Shown: positions 51,383 through 60,794, counted from the first letter of the stretch. The stretch is DNA of 64,000 nucleotides from Bacteroidota bacterium (GCA_023429375.1 JAEYVY010000019.1:1-64000), one strand, 5' to 3'. Notes: generated from the letters alone by a model not told the origin. A program made the numbers and translations.

Positions 51383-52663
51383 TTATTTAAGCTTAAACTT
51401 AAAGAACCACTGTTCGTTAAACGTATAGTTTAGAGTAACTCTAAAGTATTGTTCTTCGACCATAGAACTAACCTGAGGTTTAATTCTTGAATATTGAAAT
51501 GACAAATTCAAGAATGAACGGTTGTCTACTAACGGCAATCCAAAGCCAACACTTGCACCATAATCTTTATAGCCGGCCTTTGAAACATTTGCATCAATTG
51601 TATTTACTTGTTGATACGAATTTCCATAATGAACACCAGCCCGGTATCTTATCCGTTTAAAAAACGAGCGTTCCATAAAACCTGGAATATACTCAACACC
51701 TCCGGCAACACGATATCTGTTTTCAAACAGATCCTTACTATCTGCAAAATATGCTTTTCCCCATTCTTCGTATAAAACATCCAGACCTACAGTAAGTTTG
51801 TTTTGATTCACATATGATAAGCCAAATCCATAAGAGCCAGGCAAATCGAAAGCCAACGTACTCAACGTATCAGTTGTCACAATACTTGTTGAAGAATTTG
51901 CATCCCCTTCCAATGTAGAATTGTAAACCGTTGTATTCAATTTTTTTATTGGAGAATAGGTTAAACCCACAACCACTTGTTCGGTTTTACTGAATGGGTG
52001 TGAATATTGCAAACCAAAATCCATCTTCAAATCTCTAACACGAATATCCTGTCTCTTCTCAATAGGCATAGCCGTAGCGGATCCAGGAAATGTAAGCTTA
52101 CTGCTATGAGTAACTGTTCCAAAAAGATAACCGGCATTCAAACCGACTGAAAGACGCTTCTTCCATATATCCATAGACAATCCTGCATAGATATCGTTTA
52201 ATCCGCCTGTACCTTTAAAAGTGTTAAGAGCGGTTTCTGTAGCTATTGTTTCTACATGATTGAAGTCATATCCAACATAAGAATAAGGCAAAACACCGGC
52301 GCTCATCGCCAGTCTCTTTGTTATCGGGAATTGAATAGCAATGTACTCCACATTACCATTCTTATTTGTTTGTTTGTTTGTCCCGTCATTATACCATGAC
52401 ATCTGTCCGGATATCCCAAAATCAAAGAGAAATGTCATCGTATCAATGGCACTATAGGACGCCGGGTTCATCGGGTTTATTTGTTTTGAGGATCTAAGCC
52501 CAACACCAATTCCTCCCATTGCTCTACCTGCAGCAAAGGACCTATCTGCTAGTTCACCATAACCATAACGGGTATAAGGAGAACTTGTGTTATTCTGAGC
52601 CAACAAGGCTACTTGAGTAAGCACAAAGCAGGTTAATATAAATACCTTATTAATTTTCAACAT
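51383..52663 (-). CDS. Outer-membrane beta-barrel protein (FadL-like)
   Basis: Predicted outer-membrane channel. Signal MLKINKVFILTCFVLTQVAL, cleavage near LLAQ. The mature start SSPYTRYGYGELADRSFAAG and the segment MGGIGVGLRSSKQINPMNPA resemble the N-terminal hatch region of FadL/OmpP1-type porins. Alternating polar and hydrophobic strands follow to a typical OMP end (FRVTLNYTFNEQWFFKFKLK). 426 aa. The gene overlaps coaX by 14 nt and is followed by the TPR and lptC genes, so it is part of the same operon. Its substrate is unknown; hydrophobic compounds are usual for FadL relatives. Confidence 0.82.
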   Translation of the reverse strand: MLKINKVFILTCFVLTQVALLAQNNTSSPYTRYGYGELADRSFAAGRAMGGIGVGLRSSKQINPMNPASYSAIDTMTFLFDFGISGQMSWYNDGTNKQTNKNGNVEYIAIQFPITKRLAMSAGVLPYSYVGYDFNHVETIATETALNTFKGTGGLNDIYAGLSMDIWKKRLSVGLNAGYLFGTVTHSSKLTFPGSATAMPIEKRQDIRVRDLKMDFGLQYSHPFSKTEQVVVGLTYSPIKKLNTTVYNSTLEGDANSSTSIVTTDTLSTLAFDLPGSYGFGLSYVNQNKLTVGLDVLYEEWGKAYFADSKDLFENRYRVAGGVEYIPGFMERSFFKRIRYRAGVHYGNSYQQVNTIDANVSKAGYKDYGASVGFGLPLVDNRSFLNLSFQYSRIKPQVSSMVEEQYFRVTLNYTFNEQWFFKFKLK

Positions 52664-53378
52664 TATACTCTAAGATTCTATTTAATCCTGTCAACACTAA
52701 ATTAATGTCTGCAAAGATGGAATTTTTTAAGCGTCTTTCAAAATAAATCGAATGACCTCCTGTTAAAAAAACCAAAAGGGAAAGCGATTTCTTGCAACAC
52801 GTCTCTATGTAACCATCCATCTCAAATAGTATACCATTAATTACGCCTGCCTGAATTGCACTTTCTGTATCAAACCCCATAAAAGGAACTTCTTCAGTTT
52901 CTTGAACCAAAGGCAACCTCTGAGTGTAATGATTCAAGGCTTTAAAGCGAGTGGTCATCCCTGGTGAAATATTACCTCCCAGATAAGTGCCCGTAGCATC
53001 TATCAGATCATAAGTAATTGCTGTACCGGCATCAATAACGAGAATATCACGTCCGGGTTTCAGATAATTAGCTCCTACAACAGCCGCTATCCTATCCTTG
53101 CCTAAAGTCGATGGAGTCTTATATTCTATTTTAATAGGCAACGAAACCGTTTCATCCAGAAAAATAAAATAAGCAAGACGCGATTCAAGGAAACGGGTCA
53201 ATTCTTCATCCACTTGAACAACTGTAGACAATATGCCTTGGGTTAGTTCATATTTATCAAATAGCGGGAGCAAGTCTTGTATAACTAAATGCTTAAATTG
53301 GAAGTATTCCAACAGCATACCTTTATCGTATACGGCAACTTTTGTGGACGAATTTCCTTGTTCAACTATCAGGTTCAC
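52650..53378 (-). CDS. coaX: Type III pantothenate kinase
   Basis: Phosphorylates pantothenate in the first step of coenzyme A synthesis. It uses a GTG start at 53378; no in-frame ATG lies nearby upstream. Family motifs: LIVEQGNSSTKVAVYD (P-loop-like; most relatives have D-x-GN), GKDRIAAVVGANYL, ILVIDAGTAITYDLI (DxGTAxT), YLGGNISPGMTTRFKALN (GGxIxPG) and LVFLTGGHSIYF (TGGxx). 242 aa is typical for CoaX. It overlaps the downstream OMP gene by 14 nt, so the products are translationally coupled. A 352-nt region with a large inverted repeat separates it from the divergent pyrG. Confidence 0.94.
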   Translation of the reverse strand: MNLIVEQGNSSTKVAVYDKGMLLEYFQFKHLVIQDLLPLFDKYELTQGILSTVVQVDEELTRFLESRLAYFIFLDETVSLPIKIEYKTPSTLGKDRIAAVVGANYLKPGRDILVIDAGTAITYDLIDATGTYLGGNISPGMTTRFKALNHYTQRLPLVQETEEVPFMGFDTESAIQAGVINGILFEMDGYIETCCKKSLSLLVFLTGGHSIYFERRLKNSIFADINLVLTGLNRILEYNVEN

Positions 53379-53493
53379 TTACGCTCTCATTAATTTCGGG
53401 TGCAAAGAAACAAAAAGTAAATGAATTACTTACTTATACTATCGTGAAAAAAACACCTGACTACACGGTAATTTTTCAGAAATATCGGGCAGA

Positions 53494-53569
53494 TTTTCTT
53501 TTTTCATATATATAGAAAAACTTTTTCACATATATAGTAAAGTTTTTCTATATATATGGAAAAAGAAAA
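53494..53569. repeat. Long AT-rich inverted repeat with three palindromic units
   Basis: The two 31-nt arms (53494-53524 and 53539-53569) pair throughout, with a single G-T position. The core of each arm is a TATATATAG / CTATATATA block flanked by A/T tracts. The 14-nt loop carries a third, related unit (ACATATATAGT), so three similar palindromes stand side by side about 23 nt apart. With hardly any G or C it is a poor terminator stem; a cruciform or a multi-site operator is more likely. Confidence 0.75.
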
Positions 53570-53660
53570 AGATAAGAATCTTTTTGAAAAAAGATTACGA
53601 TGATAAAAAACTTTTGTAACGTAATTTAATAAATAACATTACATCATATTGCAATGCGAA

Positions 53661-53683
53661 GTGAACGAAATTCACTAACTTTG
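53661..53683 (+). promoter_or_regulatory. pyrG -7 box with adjoining palindrome
   Basis: TAACTTTG (53676-53683) matches TAnnTTTG, 47 nt before the GTG start of pyrG. Immediately upstream GTGAA-CGAAA-TTCAC (53661-53675) is an inverted repeat filling the spacer region where a -33 TTTG is missing, a position typical of an operator or activator site. Confidence 0.5.
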
Positions 53684-53730
53684 CCACTTCTTATTATAAA
53701 AATCGATACATCTATTTAAATATTACTAAC

Positions 53731-55335
53731 GTGGCAGATACAAAGTACATCTTCGTTACAGGCGGTGTGGTTTCTTCCTTAGGGAAAGGAATTATTTCCG
53801 CATCCTTGGGTAAGCTACTACAGTCCAGAGGATATAAAGTTACGATCCAAAAGTTCGACCCTTATATCAATATTGATCCAGGGACGTTGAATCCTTATGA
53901 GCATGGCGAATGCTATGTAACAGTTGACGGCCATGAAGCTGATTTGGACTTAGGCCATTATGAACGTTTTTTAAATGTTCAAACTACTCGTGCAAACAAT
54001 ATCACGACAGGACGTATTTATCAAAGTGTAATTAACAAGGAACGTAAAGGAGATTATCTGGGTAAAACCGTACAGGTTATTCCTCATATCACCGACGAAA
54101 TCAAAAGAAACGTCAAACTTTTGGGTTCTAAATACAAATTCGACTTTGTAATTACAGAAATCGGTGGCACGGTTGGTGATATTGAATCGTTACCTTTCAT
54201 TGAAAGTGTACGTCAATTAAAATGGGAACTTGGCAAAAACTGCCTTTGCATCCACTTGACCTATGTTCCTTATATCGCTGCCGCGAAAGAATATAAGACA
54301 AAGCCTACACAACATTCAGTTAAACAACTTCAAGAGTTGGGAATCCAACCGGATGTACTGGTTTTACGTACGGAACACTTATTAAAGAAAGATCTTTTGC
54401 ATAAGGTTGCCTTATTCTGCAATGTTGCAGAAGACGCCGTAGTTCAATCTGTGGACGTACCAACGATCTATGAAGTTCCTTTGATATTGCAAAAACAAAA
54501 CATGGATGTTACCATCTTGAAAAAGATGGATCTTGAGGTTGGCCCTACCCCTGAACTTCCTCAATGGAAGGCATTCCTTGATAAAAAGAATGCAGCGAAA
54601 GAAAGCGTTAAGATTGGTTTGGTGGGCAAATATGTTGAATTGCAGGATGCCTATAAGTCAATTGATGAATCCTTACTACAGGCTGCAATATATAATGACC
54701 GGAAATTGGATTTGCATCTGATTCATTCTGAAAAAGTGAATGACGAAAATGCTGCTCAACTTCTTTCCGAAATGGATGGAATCTTGATAGCTCCGGGATT
54801 TGGTACGCGTGGAATCGAAGGTAAATTTGCTGCTATCAAATATGCACGTGAAAACAATAAGCCTTGCTTGGGTATCTGTTTGGGTATGCAATGTATGGTG
54901 ATTGAGTTTGCACGCAACGTACTTGGATTAAAAGATGCCAATTCAACAGAAATGGAACCGAATACACCATACAAAGTAATCGACATGATGGAAGAGCAAA
55001 AGAATATCACCAACATGGGAGGTTCTATGCGTTTGGGTTCTTACGAATGTCAACTTAAGAAAGGATCGAAAGCGTTCCAGGCTTATAAGAAAGTACGTAT
55101 TGAGGAAAGACACAGACATCGCTTTGAATTCAACAGCAGCTATAAGGCTCAGTTTGAAGAAGCAGGCATGATTTGCTCCGGTGAAAACCCAGAAACTAAT
55201 TTGGTTGAAGTAGTAGAAATACCTCAATTAAACTGGTTTATCGGTGTGCAATTCCATCCGGAATACAGCAGTACTGTAGAAAACCCCAATCCTTTGTTTG
55301 TAAGCTTTGTAAAAGCAGCTATTGAGAATAAATAA
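53731..55335 (+). CDS. pyrG: CTP synthase
   Basis: Makes CTP from UTP, ATP and glutamine. It uses a GTG start (53731), giving MADTKYIFVTGGVVSSLGKG, the standard N-terminus of the family, so this start is secure. The synthetase domain (about 1-265) includes DPYINIDPGTLNPYEHGE and GGTVGDIESLPFIESVRQL. The glutamine amidotransferase domain (about 290-534) has APGFGTRGIEGK, the nucleophile in LGICLGMQCMVIEF and the catalytic His-Glu in VQFHPEYSST. 534 aa is usual. It is followed 11 nt later by yidC, a gene order common in Bacteroidales. Confidence 0.98.
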   Translation: MADTKYIFVTGGVVSSLGKGIISASLGKLLQSRGYKVTIQKFDPYINIDPGTLNPYEHGECYVTVDGHEADLDLGHYERFLNVQTTRANNITTGRIYQSVINKERKGDYLGKTVQVIPHITDEIKRNVKLLGSKYKFDFVITEIGGTVGDIESLPFIESVRQLKWELGKNCLCIHLTYVPYIAAAKEYKTKPTQHSVKQLQELGIQPDVLVLRTEHLLKKDLLHKVALFCNVAEDAVVQSVDVPTIYEVPLILQKQNMDVTILKKMDLEVGPTPELPQWKAFLDKKNAAKESVKIGLVGKYVELQDAYKSIDESLLQAAIYNDRKLDLHLIHSEKVNDENAAQLLSEMDGILIAPGFGTRGIEGKFAAIKYARENNKPCLGICLGMQCMVIEFARNVLGLKDANSTEMEPNTPYKVIDMMEEQKNITNMGGSMRLGSYECQLKKGSKAFQAYKKVRIEERHRHRFEFNSSYKAQFEEAGMICSGENPETNLVEVVEIPQLNWFIGVQFHPEYSSTVENPNPLFVSFVKAAIENK

Positions 55336-55346
55336 AAATCAGATAA

Positions 55347-57242
55347 ATGGACAAAAACACAATTACCGGATTTGTATTGATAGGAATCTTACTATTTGCG
55401 TTTAGTTGGTTCAACCAGCCTTCAACCGAACAAATAGAAGCACAACGCAGATATCAGGATTCGATAGCGAAGTTAGAACAACAGCAACAACTTTTAGAAC
55501 AAAAAGAGGCAGTAAACACTACATTGCCTACAGATATAATAGGATTACCGGATTCTTTACGTACTATTCAGCTTCAACAAGCTTTCGGTGGTTTTGCCGA
55601 AGCCATGACTGGGGTTGATGAAACCATCGCATTGGAAAACGAACTCTTAGAAGTTAAGTTTAACACAAAAGGTGGTCATTTGACATATGCCCGTTTGAAA
55701 GAATATGTAACTTACGACTCTCTTCCTTTGGTTCTATTCGATGAGGAACAAACAAAGTTTAATCTAACCCTTATCACTGCTACAAATAAGGTACTCAATT
55801 CATCAGATCTTTATTTCACTCCAATAAAGAGTGACAATAACAGCCTGACCATGAGGTTAAATGCTGGTGAAGGAGCTTATCTAGACTTCATTTATACCCT
55901 TCCGGCTAATGAATATAGAATGAGCTTTACCATTCAGGGAACCGGACTGAACGGAGTTTTGGCTCCTACAACAACCTCCTTAGAATTGAATTGGGAACAA
56001 AAAGCTCGTCAGCTTGAAAAAGGGCGTAAATATGAAGATCGTTATACGGCTTTATATTATAAGTTTATGTCTGGCGATGTGGACAATTTGAGTGAATCGG
56101 GTAATGATGAAGAGAATATTCCTGAAAGTCTGAAATGGATTGCCTATAAGAATAAATTCTTCTCAACAGCACTTATTTCCGAAAAAGGATTCCAATCGAC
56201 CAAACTCGACTCGAAAGTTTTGACAGATGAAGGGATATTGATGAGTTTCAAATCGACTACAAGCATACCTTTCGACTTACAAGGAAAGACGCCTACAGCT
56301 TTACAATACTTTATTGGTCCTAACCAATATAGTTTGTTAAATGCGTATGACAAAGGATTAGCATCAGATCAACAATTGGACTTGGAGCGCCTTGTGCCAC
56401 TGGGAGCAAGCATCTTTCGCGTAATCAACAAATACTTTATTATACCTGTATTTGATTTCCTAGGCAATCATATTAGCAGCTATGGATTGATTATACTTCT
56501 TTTGACTATTATCGTCAAATTAATTCTCTTACCATTGACTTATAAATCATACATGTCATCAGCTAAGATGCGAGTACTGCGTCCTCAGGTAGAAGAGATT
56601 AATGCAAAATTCCCTGGACAAGAAAAAGCCATGGAGCGTCAGAGAGCGACAATGGAGCTTTATAGCCGTGCAGGTGCAAGCCCAATGAGTGGATGTATCC
56701 CAATGCTGCTACAGATGCCTATTTTGATTGCCCTTTTCATGTTTTTCCCTTCGGCAATCGAATTGCGCCAACAAAGCTTTTTATGGGCAAGTGACTTGTC
56801 AACCTACGATGCTATCGTTAGTTGGAATACTCAAATTCCATTGATCTCGACTTACTTCGGCAATCATATCAGTTTGTTCTGTTTGTTAATGGTTATTGTC
56901 AACTTGACATATACAAAATTCAATATGGAATTAAGTAATACCGGACAGCAACAAATGCCAGGTATGAAAGTGATGATGTATATGATGCCTCTCATGCTGT
57001 TGGTTTTCTTCAACCAATATGCATCAGGTTTGAACTACTATTACTTCATCTCAACCCTATTTACGGTTGGTCAGACTTTATTGTTCCGCTATACAATTAA
57101 CGAAGAAAAGTTGTTAGCTAAGCTTGAAGAAAACAAGAAGAAGCCTATGAAAAAATCCGGATTTATGAAGCGCTTAGAAGAAGCTCAAAAGGCGCAAGAA
57201 GAACAATTACGCAGACAAAAAGAACAACGTAAAAACCGATAA
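55347..57242 (+). CDS. yidC: Membrane protein insertase YidC
   Basis: Inserts and folds inner-membrane proteins, alone or with SecYEG. The N-terminal transmembrane anchor is ITGFVLIGILLFAFSWF (residues 5-21). A large periplasmic beta-sandwich domain follows (about 60-350, ALENELLEVKFNTKGGHLTY). The conserved 60-kDa insertase domain (about 375-585) contains GLIILLLTIIVKLILLPLTY, ASPMSGCIPMLLQMPILIAL and FNQYASGLNYYYFISTLFTV. The C-terminal tail is basic and Gln/Lys-rich (LEENKKKPMKK, RRQKEQRKNR), usual for ribosome contact. 631 aa. Co-transcribed with pyrG; ends before the hairpin at 57266-57312. Confidence 0.97.
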   Translation: MDKNTITGFVLIGILLFAFSWFNQPSTEQIEAQRRYQDSIAKLEQQQQLLEQKEAVNTTLPTDIIGLPDSLRTIQLQQAFGGFAEAMTGVDETIALENELLEVKFNTKGGHLTYARLKEYVTYDSLPLVLFDEEQTKFNLTLITATNKVLNSSDLYFTPIKSDNNSLTMRLNAGEGAYLDFIYTLPANEYRMSFTIQGTGLNGVLAPTTTSLELNWEQKARQLEKGRKYEDRYTALYYKFMSGDVDNLSESGNDEENIPESLKWIAYKNKFFSTALISEKGFQSTKLDSKVLTDEGILMSFKSTTSIPFDLQGKTPTALQYFIGPNQYSLLNAYDKGLASDQQLDLERLVPLGASIFRVINKYFIIPVFDFLGNHISSYGLIILLLTIIVKLILLPLTYKSYMSSAKMRVLRPQVEEINAKFPGQEKAMERQRATMELYSRAGASPMSGCIPMLLQMPILIALFMFFPSAIELRQQSFLWASDLSTYDAIVSWNTQIPLISTYFGNHISLFCLLMVIVNLTYTKFNMELSNTGQQQMPGMKVMMYMMPLMLLVFFNQYASGLNYYYFISTLFTVGQTLLFRYTINEEKLLAKLEENKKKPMKKSGFMKRLEEAQKAQEEQLRRQKEQRKNR

Positions 57243-57595
57243 TTATACATCCGGAAGTTGTACTAACAAACAAGAAAAGGGAGGAACAATGTTTCTCCCT
57301 TTTCTTGTTTGTATTCATTGATAATAAAAGGCTTCAAAATAGCAAAATAACACAACGCTATGTAATGTTTCCTTGTTTTGGTTAACAAATGATACCCCAA
57401 GTTGAGGAATCAAGATTGTTTGTAGCAAACGGAAACAAATCCCCCCCTTATACTTTACATTATCTATCCCGCTAATAGTAAGGCAAAACATACATTTGTT
57501 ACAGTTTAATTTGTTAGCACTTAATTTTCAATTTATGTGTTGACCTTAAAAATCTAATTAGAATATTCTATTTATTCAACTTAAATCAATTCTTT
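57243..57595. other. Intergenic region between yidC and the SusC/D operon
   Basis: 353 nt with no supported gene. The yidC terminator is at 57266-57312. Further on are GTTTG-TAG-CAAAC (about 57417-57430), a CCCCCCC tract (57441-57447), a -7-like TACATTTG (57491-57498) and a TTAGCAC segment (57514-57520) that also occurs in the leaders before the SusC genes at 733 and 5947. No TTTG lies at the -33 position, so promoter identification is tentative. Confidence 0.45.
57266..57312 (+). terminator. Hairpin terminator after yidC
   Basis: Perfect 18-bp stem, core AAACAAGAAAAGGGAG and CTCCCTTTTCTTGTTT, with an 11-nt loop. It lies 24 nt after the yidC stop. The following U-tract is short (TGTATTC), so the stem itself supplies most of the T-run. 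Confidence 0.75.
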
Positions 57596-60500
57596 ATGAA
57601 AGAAAAATGCCGTACATTTTCTTTGTACAAGCTATCCCGTAGCTTTGTTCAAATGGTAATTGTTGCATCTTTTCTGCTTGCAAGCAGTGTAACTGCCTTT
57701 GCGCAAACAGGAATGAAAGTGAAAGGAGTGGTTACCTCAGGATCAGATGGATTTCCATTGATTGGGGTTAACGTAGTACAAAAAGGAACCACAAATGGAA
57801 CTGTAACAGATTTAGACGGGAACTATGAGTTAACGGTAACCGCTAATGCCGAATTAGAGTTTTCGTATATCGGCTTTTTAAATCAAACAGTTCGTGTTAC
57901 TGCCGGTCAAACCACTTACAATGTTATTATGAAAGAAGACTCCCAGTCTTTGGAAGAAGTAGTAGTAGTTGGTTACGGTGTTCAGAAAAAGAAACTTTTA
58001 ACAGGAGCTACTGTTCAGGTGAGCGGTGACAATCTGCAAAAGTTAAGTACCACTAATGCCCTATCGGCACTTCAAAGCCAAACTCCAGGTGTTAACATTA
58101 CCCAAAGTTCAGGACAACCAGGCGAAGGTTTCAAAGTAAACATTCGTGGATTAGGTACAGTAGGTAACGCTTCACCATTATACGTAATCGATGGTGTGGC
58201 TGGAGGAGACATCAACAACCTGAACCCTTCAGACATCGAATCGATCGACGTATTAAAAGATGCTGCTTCGGCTGCTATCTACGGTGCGCGTGCTGCTAAC
58301 GGTGTAATCCTTGTTACAACAAAACAGGGTAAAGCCGGAAAAACTTCATTAGCTTATGATGCGTTCTATGGTTTCCAATATCTGGCTAAAAGAGCAGATA
58401 TGCTACATGCTAAAGAATACATGACTATTGTTGATGAAATTCGTTTTAATGAAGCAAACCCATTATATGATTGGGAAAACTTGCTACCACAGAACATTTA
58501 CACCTCAGTAATGAATGGTACGTGGAAAGGTACGGACTGGATGAACGAAGCATACAACGAAGCAGCTCCGACACAAAACCACGCTATCAACCTAACCGGA
58601 GGTAATGACCTTTCTAAATTCTCTATTGGGGTTTCTTATACCGGACAAGAAGGTATCTTAGGAAAACCGGTTCAATCTGACTACGAACGTTATACAGGTC
58701 GTATCAATTCTGATCATGTTTTACTAAAAGGTAATGGATTCGACATTATCAAAATCGGAGAAACATTGAACTTCAATTACAACAACAAGTCAGGTATCGC
58801 TATCGGTAATATATACTGGAACTCTGTACACGATTTATTGATAGGTAACCCTCTTTTACCAGCTTATAATGCTGATGGATCATACTATGATTATGACAGC
58901 AAAATAGCTGATGGTTGGAACTTTGACGGTAACACAGGCAACCCTCTTGCCAACATGGCTCTTTCAACAAGAGGTTTGAACAGATCAGACAGCTACGGTC
59001 TGCAAAGTAGTGCTTATCTGGAAGTACAACCTATCAAAAACTTAGTTTTAAGATCACAGTTTGGTTTCAAGTTCAGTGCTTCTCGTTATCGTGCATATGA
59101 AGGTATCAGACATCTGTCTAATAACATTAATGTAACGATGGATAATGTAGTTCAAAATGCAAGCTCTGGCCACAACTGGACATTGGATAATACCATCGCT
59201 TATAGCTTTGACATTGATCAGACTCATCATTTTGATGCTGTTGTTGGTCAATCTATGGAAAAATGGGGCTTTGGAGCTAACGTTGAAGCAACTGGTAACA
59301 ATTCAATATTCCCGGGCTCTTTAGATTATGCTTGGATTGACAATACAAAACCCACAGAACTTTCCCAACGTAATGCATCAGGTAGCCCATGGGGCGAAGG
59401 AGCTATCGCTTCTTTCTTCGGACGTGTAAACTACAACTACATGGAGAAATACATGTTCTCCGCAATCTTAAGAGCTGACGGTTCATCTAACTTCGCAAGA
59501 GGTAATCGCTGGGGTTACTTCCCTTCATTGTCTGCTGGTTGGGTAATGACAAACGAAAGTTTCTTTGAAGACACAAAAGGATGGTTAGACTTTTTGAAGA
59601 TCCGCGCAAGCTGGGGACAGAACGGTAATGCTGACATCTCCAACTTCCAATATTTGTCAACCATTGCTTTTGACACAAGTAACGGATACTACTTCTCTCC
59701 TGACAAGAAGACTCAAACAGTTGGTGGCTATGCTGATATTCTTGCAAACCCGGATGTGACTTGGGAAACATCAGAACAGTTAAATATTGGTTTCGACTCT
59801 CGTTTCTTGAACGGACGTTTAGGTTTAGTTTTCGATTGGTATAAAAAGAAAACAATCGACTGGTTGGTATCAGCTCCTATTCCTGCAGTTTGGGGATTGA
59901 ACGCTCCTTATGTAAATGGTGGTGACGTTGAGAATAAAGGTGTTGAACTTTCATTAAATTGGAATGACAACATTGGTGATTTCAACTATGGAGCTACAGT
60001 AAACTTTGCTCACAATAAGAACGAAATAACTCGTATCGCAAACTCAGAAGGTATCATCCATGGACCAAGTGACGTATTAAGTCAGGGAACAACTGAAATG
60101 TACCGTGCAGAAGTAGGTTATCCAATTGGTTACTTCTATGGTTATAAAACGGCAGGTGTATTTCAGAACTGGGATCAGGTAAACAACACGAAAGCAAAAT
60201 ATGCAGGAGCTCAACCGGGTGACCTCATCTTTGTTGATACAAATAGAGACGGCGTTATCAGCGAAACTGACCGCACACAAATTGGTGATCCGAACCCGGA
60301 TTATACATTAGGTTTGAATCTGAACTTCAGCTATAAAGGTTTTGACTTGAACATCACAGGTAATGGTCTATTCGGTCATCAGATTGCTAAGTCCTATCGT
60401 TCGTTTGCTGACTCTCCATTGCAAAACTATACAACTGAAATCTTTGGTCGCTGGACAGGAGAAGGTTCTTCAAACAAATTGCCACGTCTGACTTCAGGTA

Positions 60501-60784
60501 GTCACACAAACTGGCAGAATATTTCTGATATCTATATCGAAGATGCTGATTTCTTAAAGATTCAGAACGTAACGTTCGGTTATGACTTTAAGAAGTTGTT
60601 TCCAAAAATGCCATTAGGACAAGCTCGCCTTTATGTAACAGCACAAAACCTGTATACATTCACAGGCTATTCAGGTATGGATCCTGAAGTTGGCTATGGT
60701 GCTGATAGCTGGTCAAAAGGTATTGACTTAGGTTTCTACCCTGCTCCTAGAACTTATCTGATTGGTGTTAATCTAAAATTTTAA
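57596..60784 (+). CDS. SusC/RagA family TonB-dependent outer-membrane receptor
   Basis: Outer-membrane active importer. ATG 57596 gives MKEKCRTFSLYKLSRSFVQM with a long polar start before the hydrophobic VIVASFLLASSVTAFAQ signal. Then come a carboxypeptidase-regulatory-like domain (about 40-120; GVNVVQKGTTNGTVTDLDG), LEEVVVVGYGVQKKK, a plug (about 130-250, ending AIYGARAANGVILVTTKQG) and a barrel ending in RTYLIGVNLKF. 1062 aa, normal; no STN domain. It belongs to a different subgroup from the SusC genes at 733 and 5947: signal and leader are unlike theirs and no copy of their 3' module is present. The SusD gene follows after 10 nt and a third lipoprotein after that, making a three-gene import operon with no enzyme. 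Confidence 0.94.
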   Translation: MKEKCRTFSLYKLSRSFVQMVIVASFLLASSVTAFAQTGMKVKGVVTSGSDGFPLIGVNVVQKGTTNGTVTDLDGNYELTVTANAELEFSYIGFLNQTVRVTAGQTTYNVIMKEDSQSLEEVVVVGYGVQKKKLLTGATVQVSGDNLQKLSTTNALSALQSQTPGVNITQSSGQPGEGFKVNIRGLGTVGNASPLYVIDGVAGGDINNLNPSDIESIDVLKDAASAAIYGARAANGVILVTTKQGKAGKTSLAYDAFYGFQYLAKRADMLHAKEYMTIVDEIRFNEANPLYDWENLLPQNIYTSVMNGTWKGTDWMNEAYNEAAPTQNHAINLTGGNDLSKFSIGVSYTGQEGILGKPVQSDYERYTGRINSDHVLLKGNGFDIIKIGETLNFNYNNKSGIAIGNIYWNSVHDLLIGNPLLPAYNADGSYYDYDSKIADGWNFDGNTGNPLANMALSTRGLNRSDSYGLQSSAYLEVQPIKNLVLRSQFGFKFSASRYRAYEGIRHLSNNINVTMDNVVQNASSGHNWTLDNTIAYSFDIDQTHHFDAVVGQSMEKWGFGANVEATGNNSIFPGSLDYAWIDNTKPTELSQRNASGSPWGEGAIASFFGRVNYNYMEKYMFSAILRADGSSNFARGNRWGYFPSLSAGWVMTNESFFEDTKGWLDFLKIRASWGQNGNADISNFQYLSTIAFDTSNGYYFSPDKKTQTVGGYADILANPDVTWETSEQLNIGFDSRFLNGRLGLVFDWYKKKTIDWLVSAPIPAVWGLNAPYVNGGDVENKGVELSLNWNDNIGDFNYGATVNFAHNKNEITRIANSEGIIHGPSDVLSQGTTEMYRAEVGYPIGYFYGYKTAGVFQNWDQVNNTKAKYAGAQPGDLIFVDTNRDGVISETDRTQIGDPNPDYTLGLNLNFSYKGFDLNITGNGLFGHQIAKSYRSFADSPLQNYTTEIFGRWTGEGSSNKLPRLTSGSHTNWQNISDIYIEDADFLKIQNVTFGYDFKKLFPKMPLGQARLYVTAQNLYTFTGYSGMDPEVGYGADSWSKGIDLGFYPAPRTYLIGVNLKF

Positions 60785-60794
60785 TGAATAGAGT

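Larger units (their letters stand above)
53379..53730. promoter_or_regulatory. coaX-pyrG divergent intergenic region
   Basis: 352 nt with no supported ORF. It contains a very long AT-rich inverted repeat (53494-53569) made of three palindromic units, a purine-rich tract at about 53559-53590, and the pyrG promoter with -7 TAACTTTG (53676-53683). A GTGAA-N5-TTCAC palindrome (53661-53675) abuts that box on its upstream side. No tRNA or small RNA gene is evident. Confidence 0.6.

Noticed and set aside
53494..53569. Intrinsic terminator for coaX or a leaderless RNA
   Set aside because: The stem is nearly all A/T, so it would be weak as a terminator, and it lies upstream of both flanking genes, not downstream of any.
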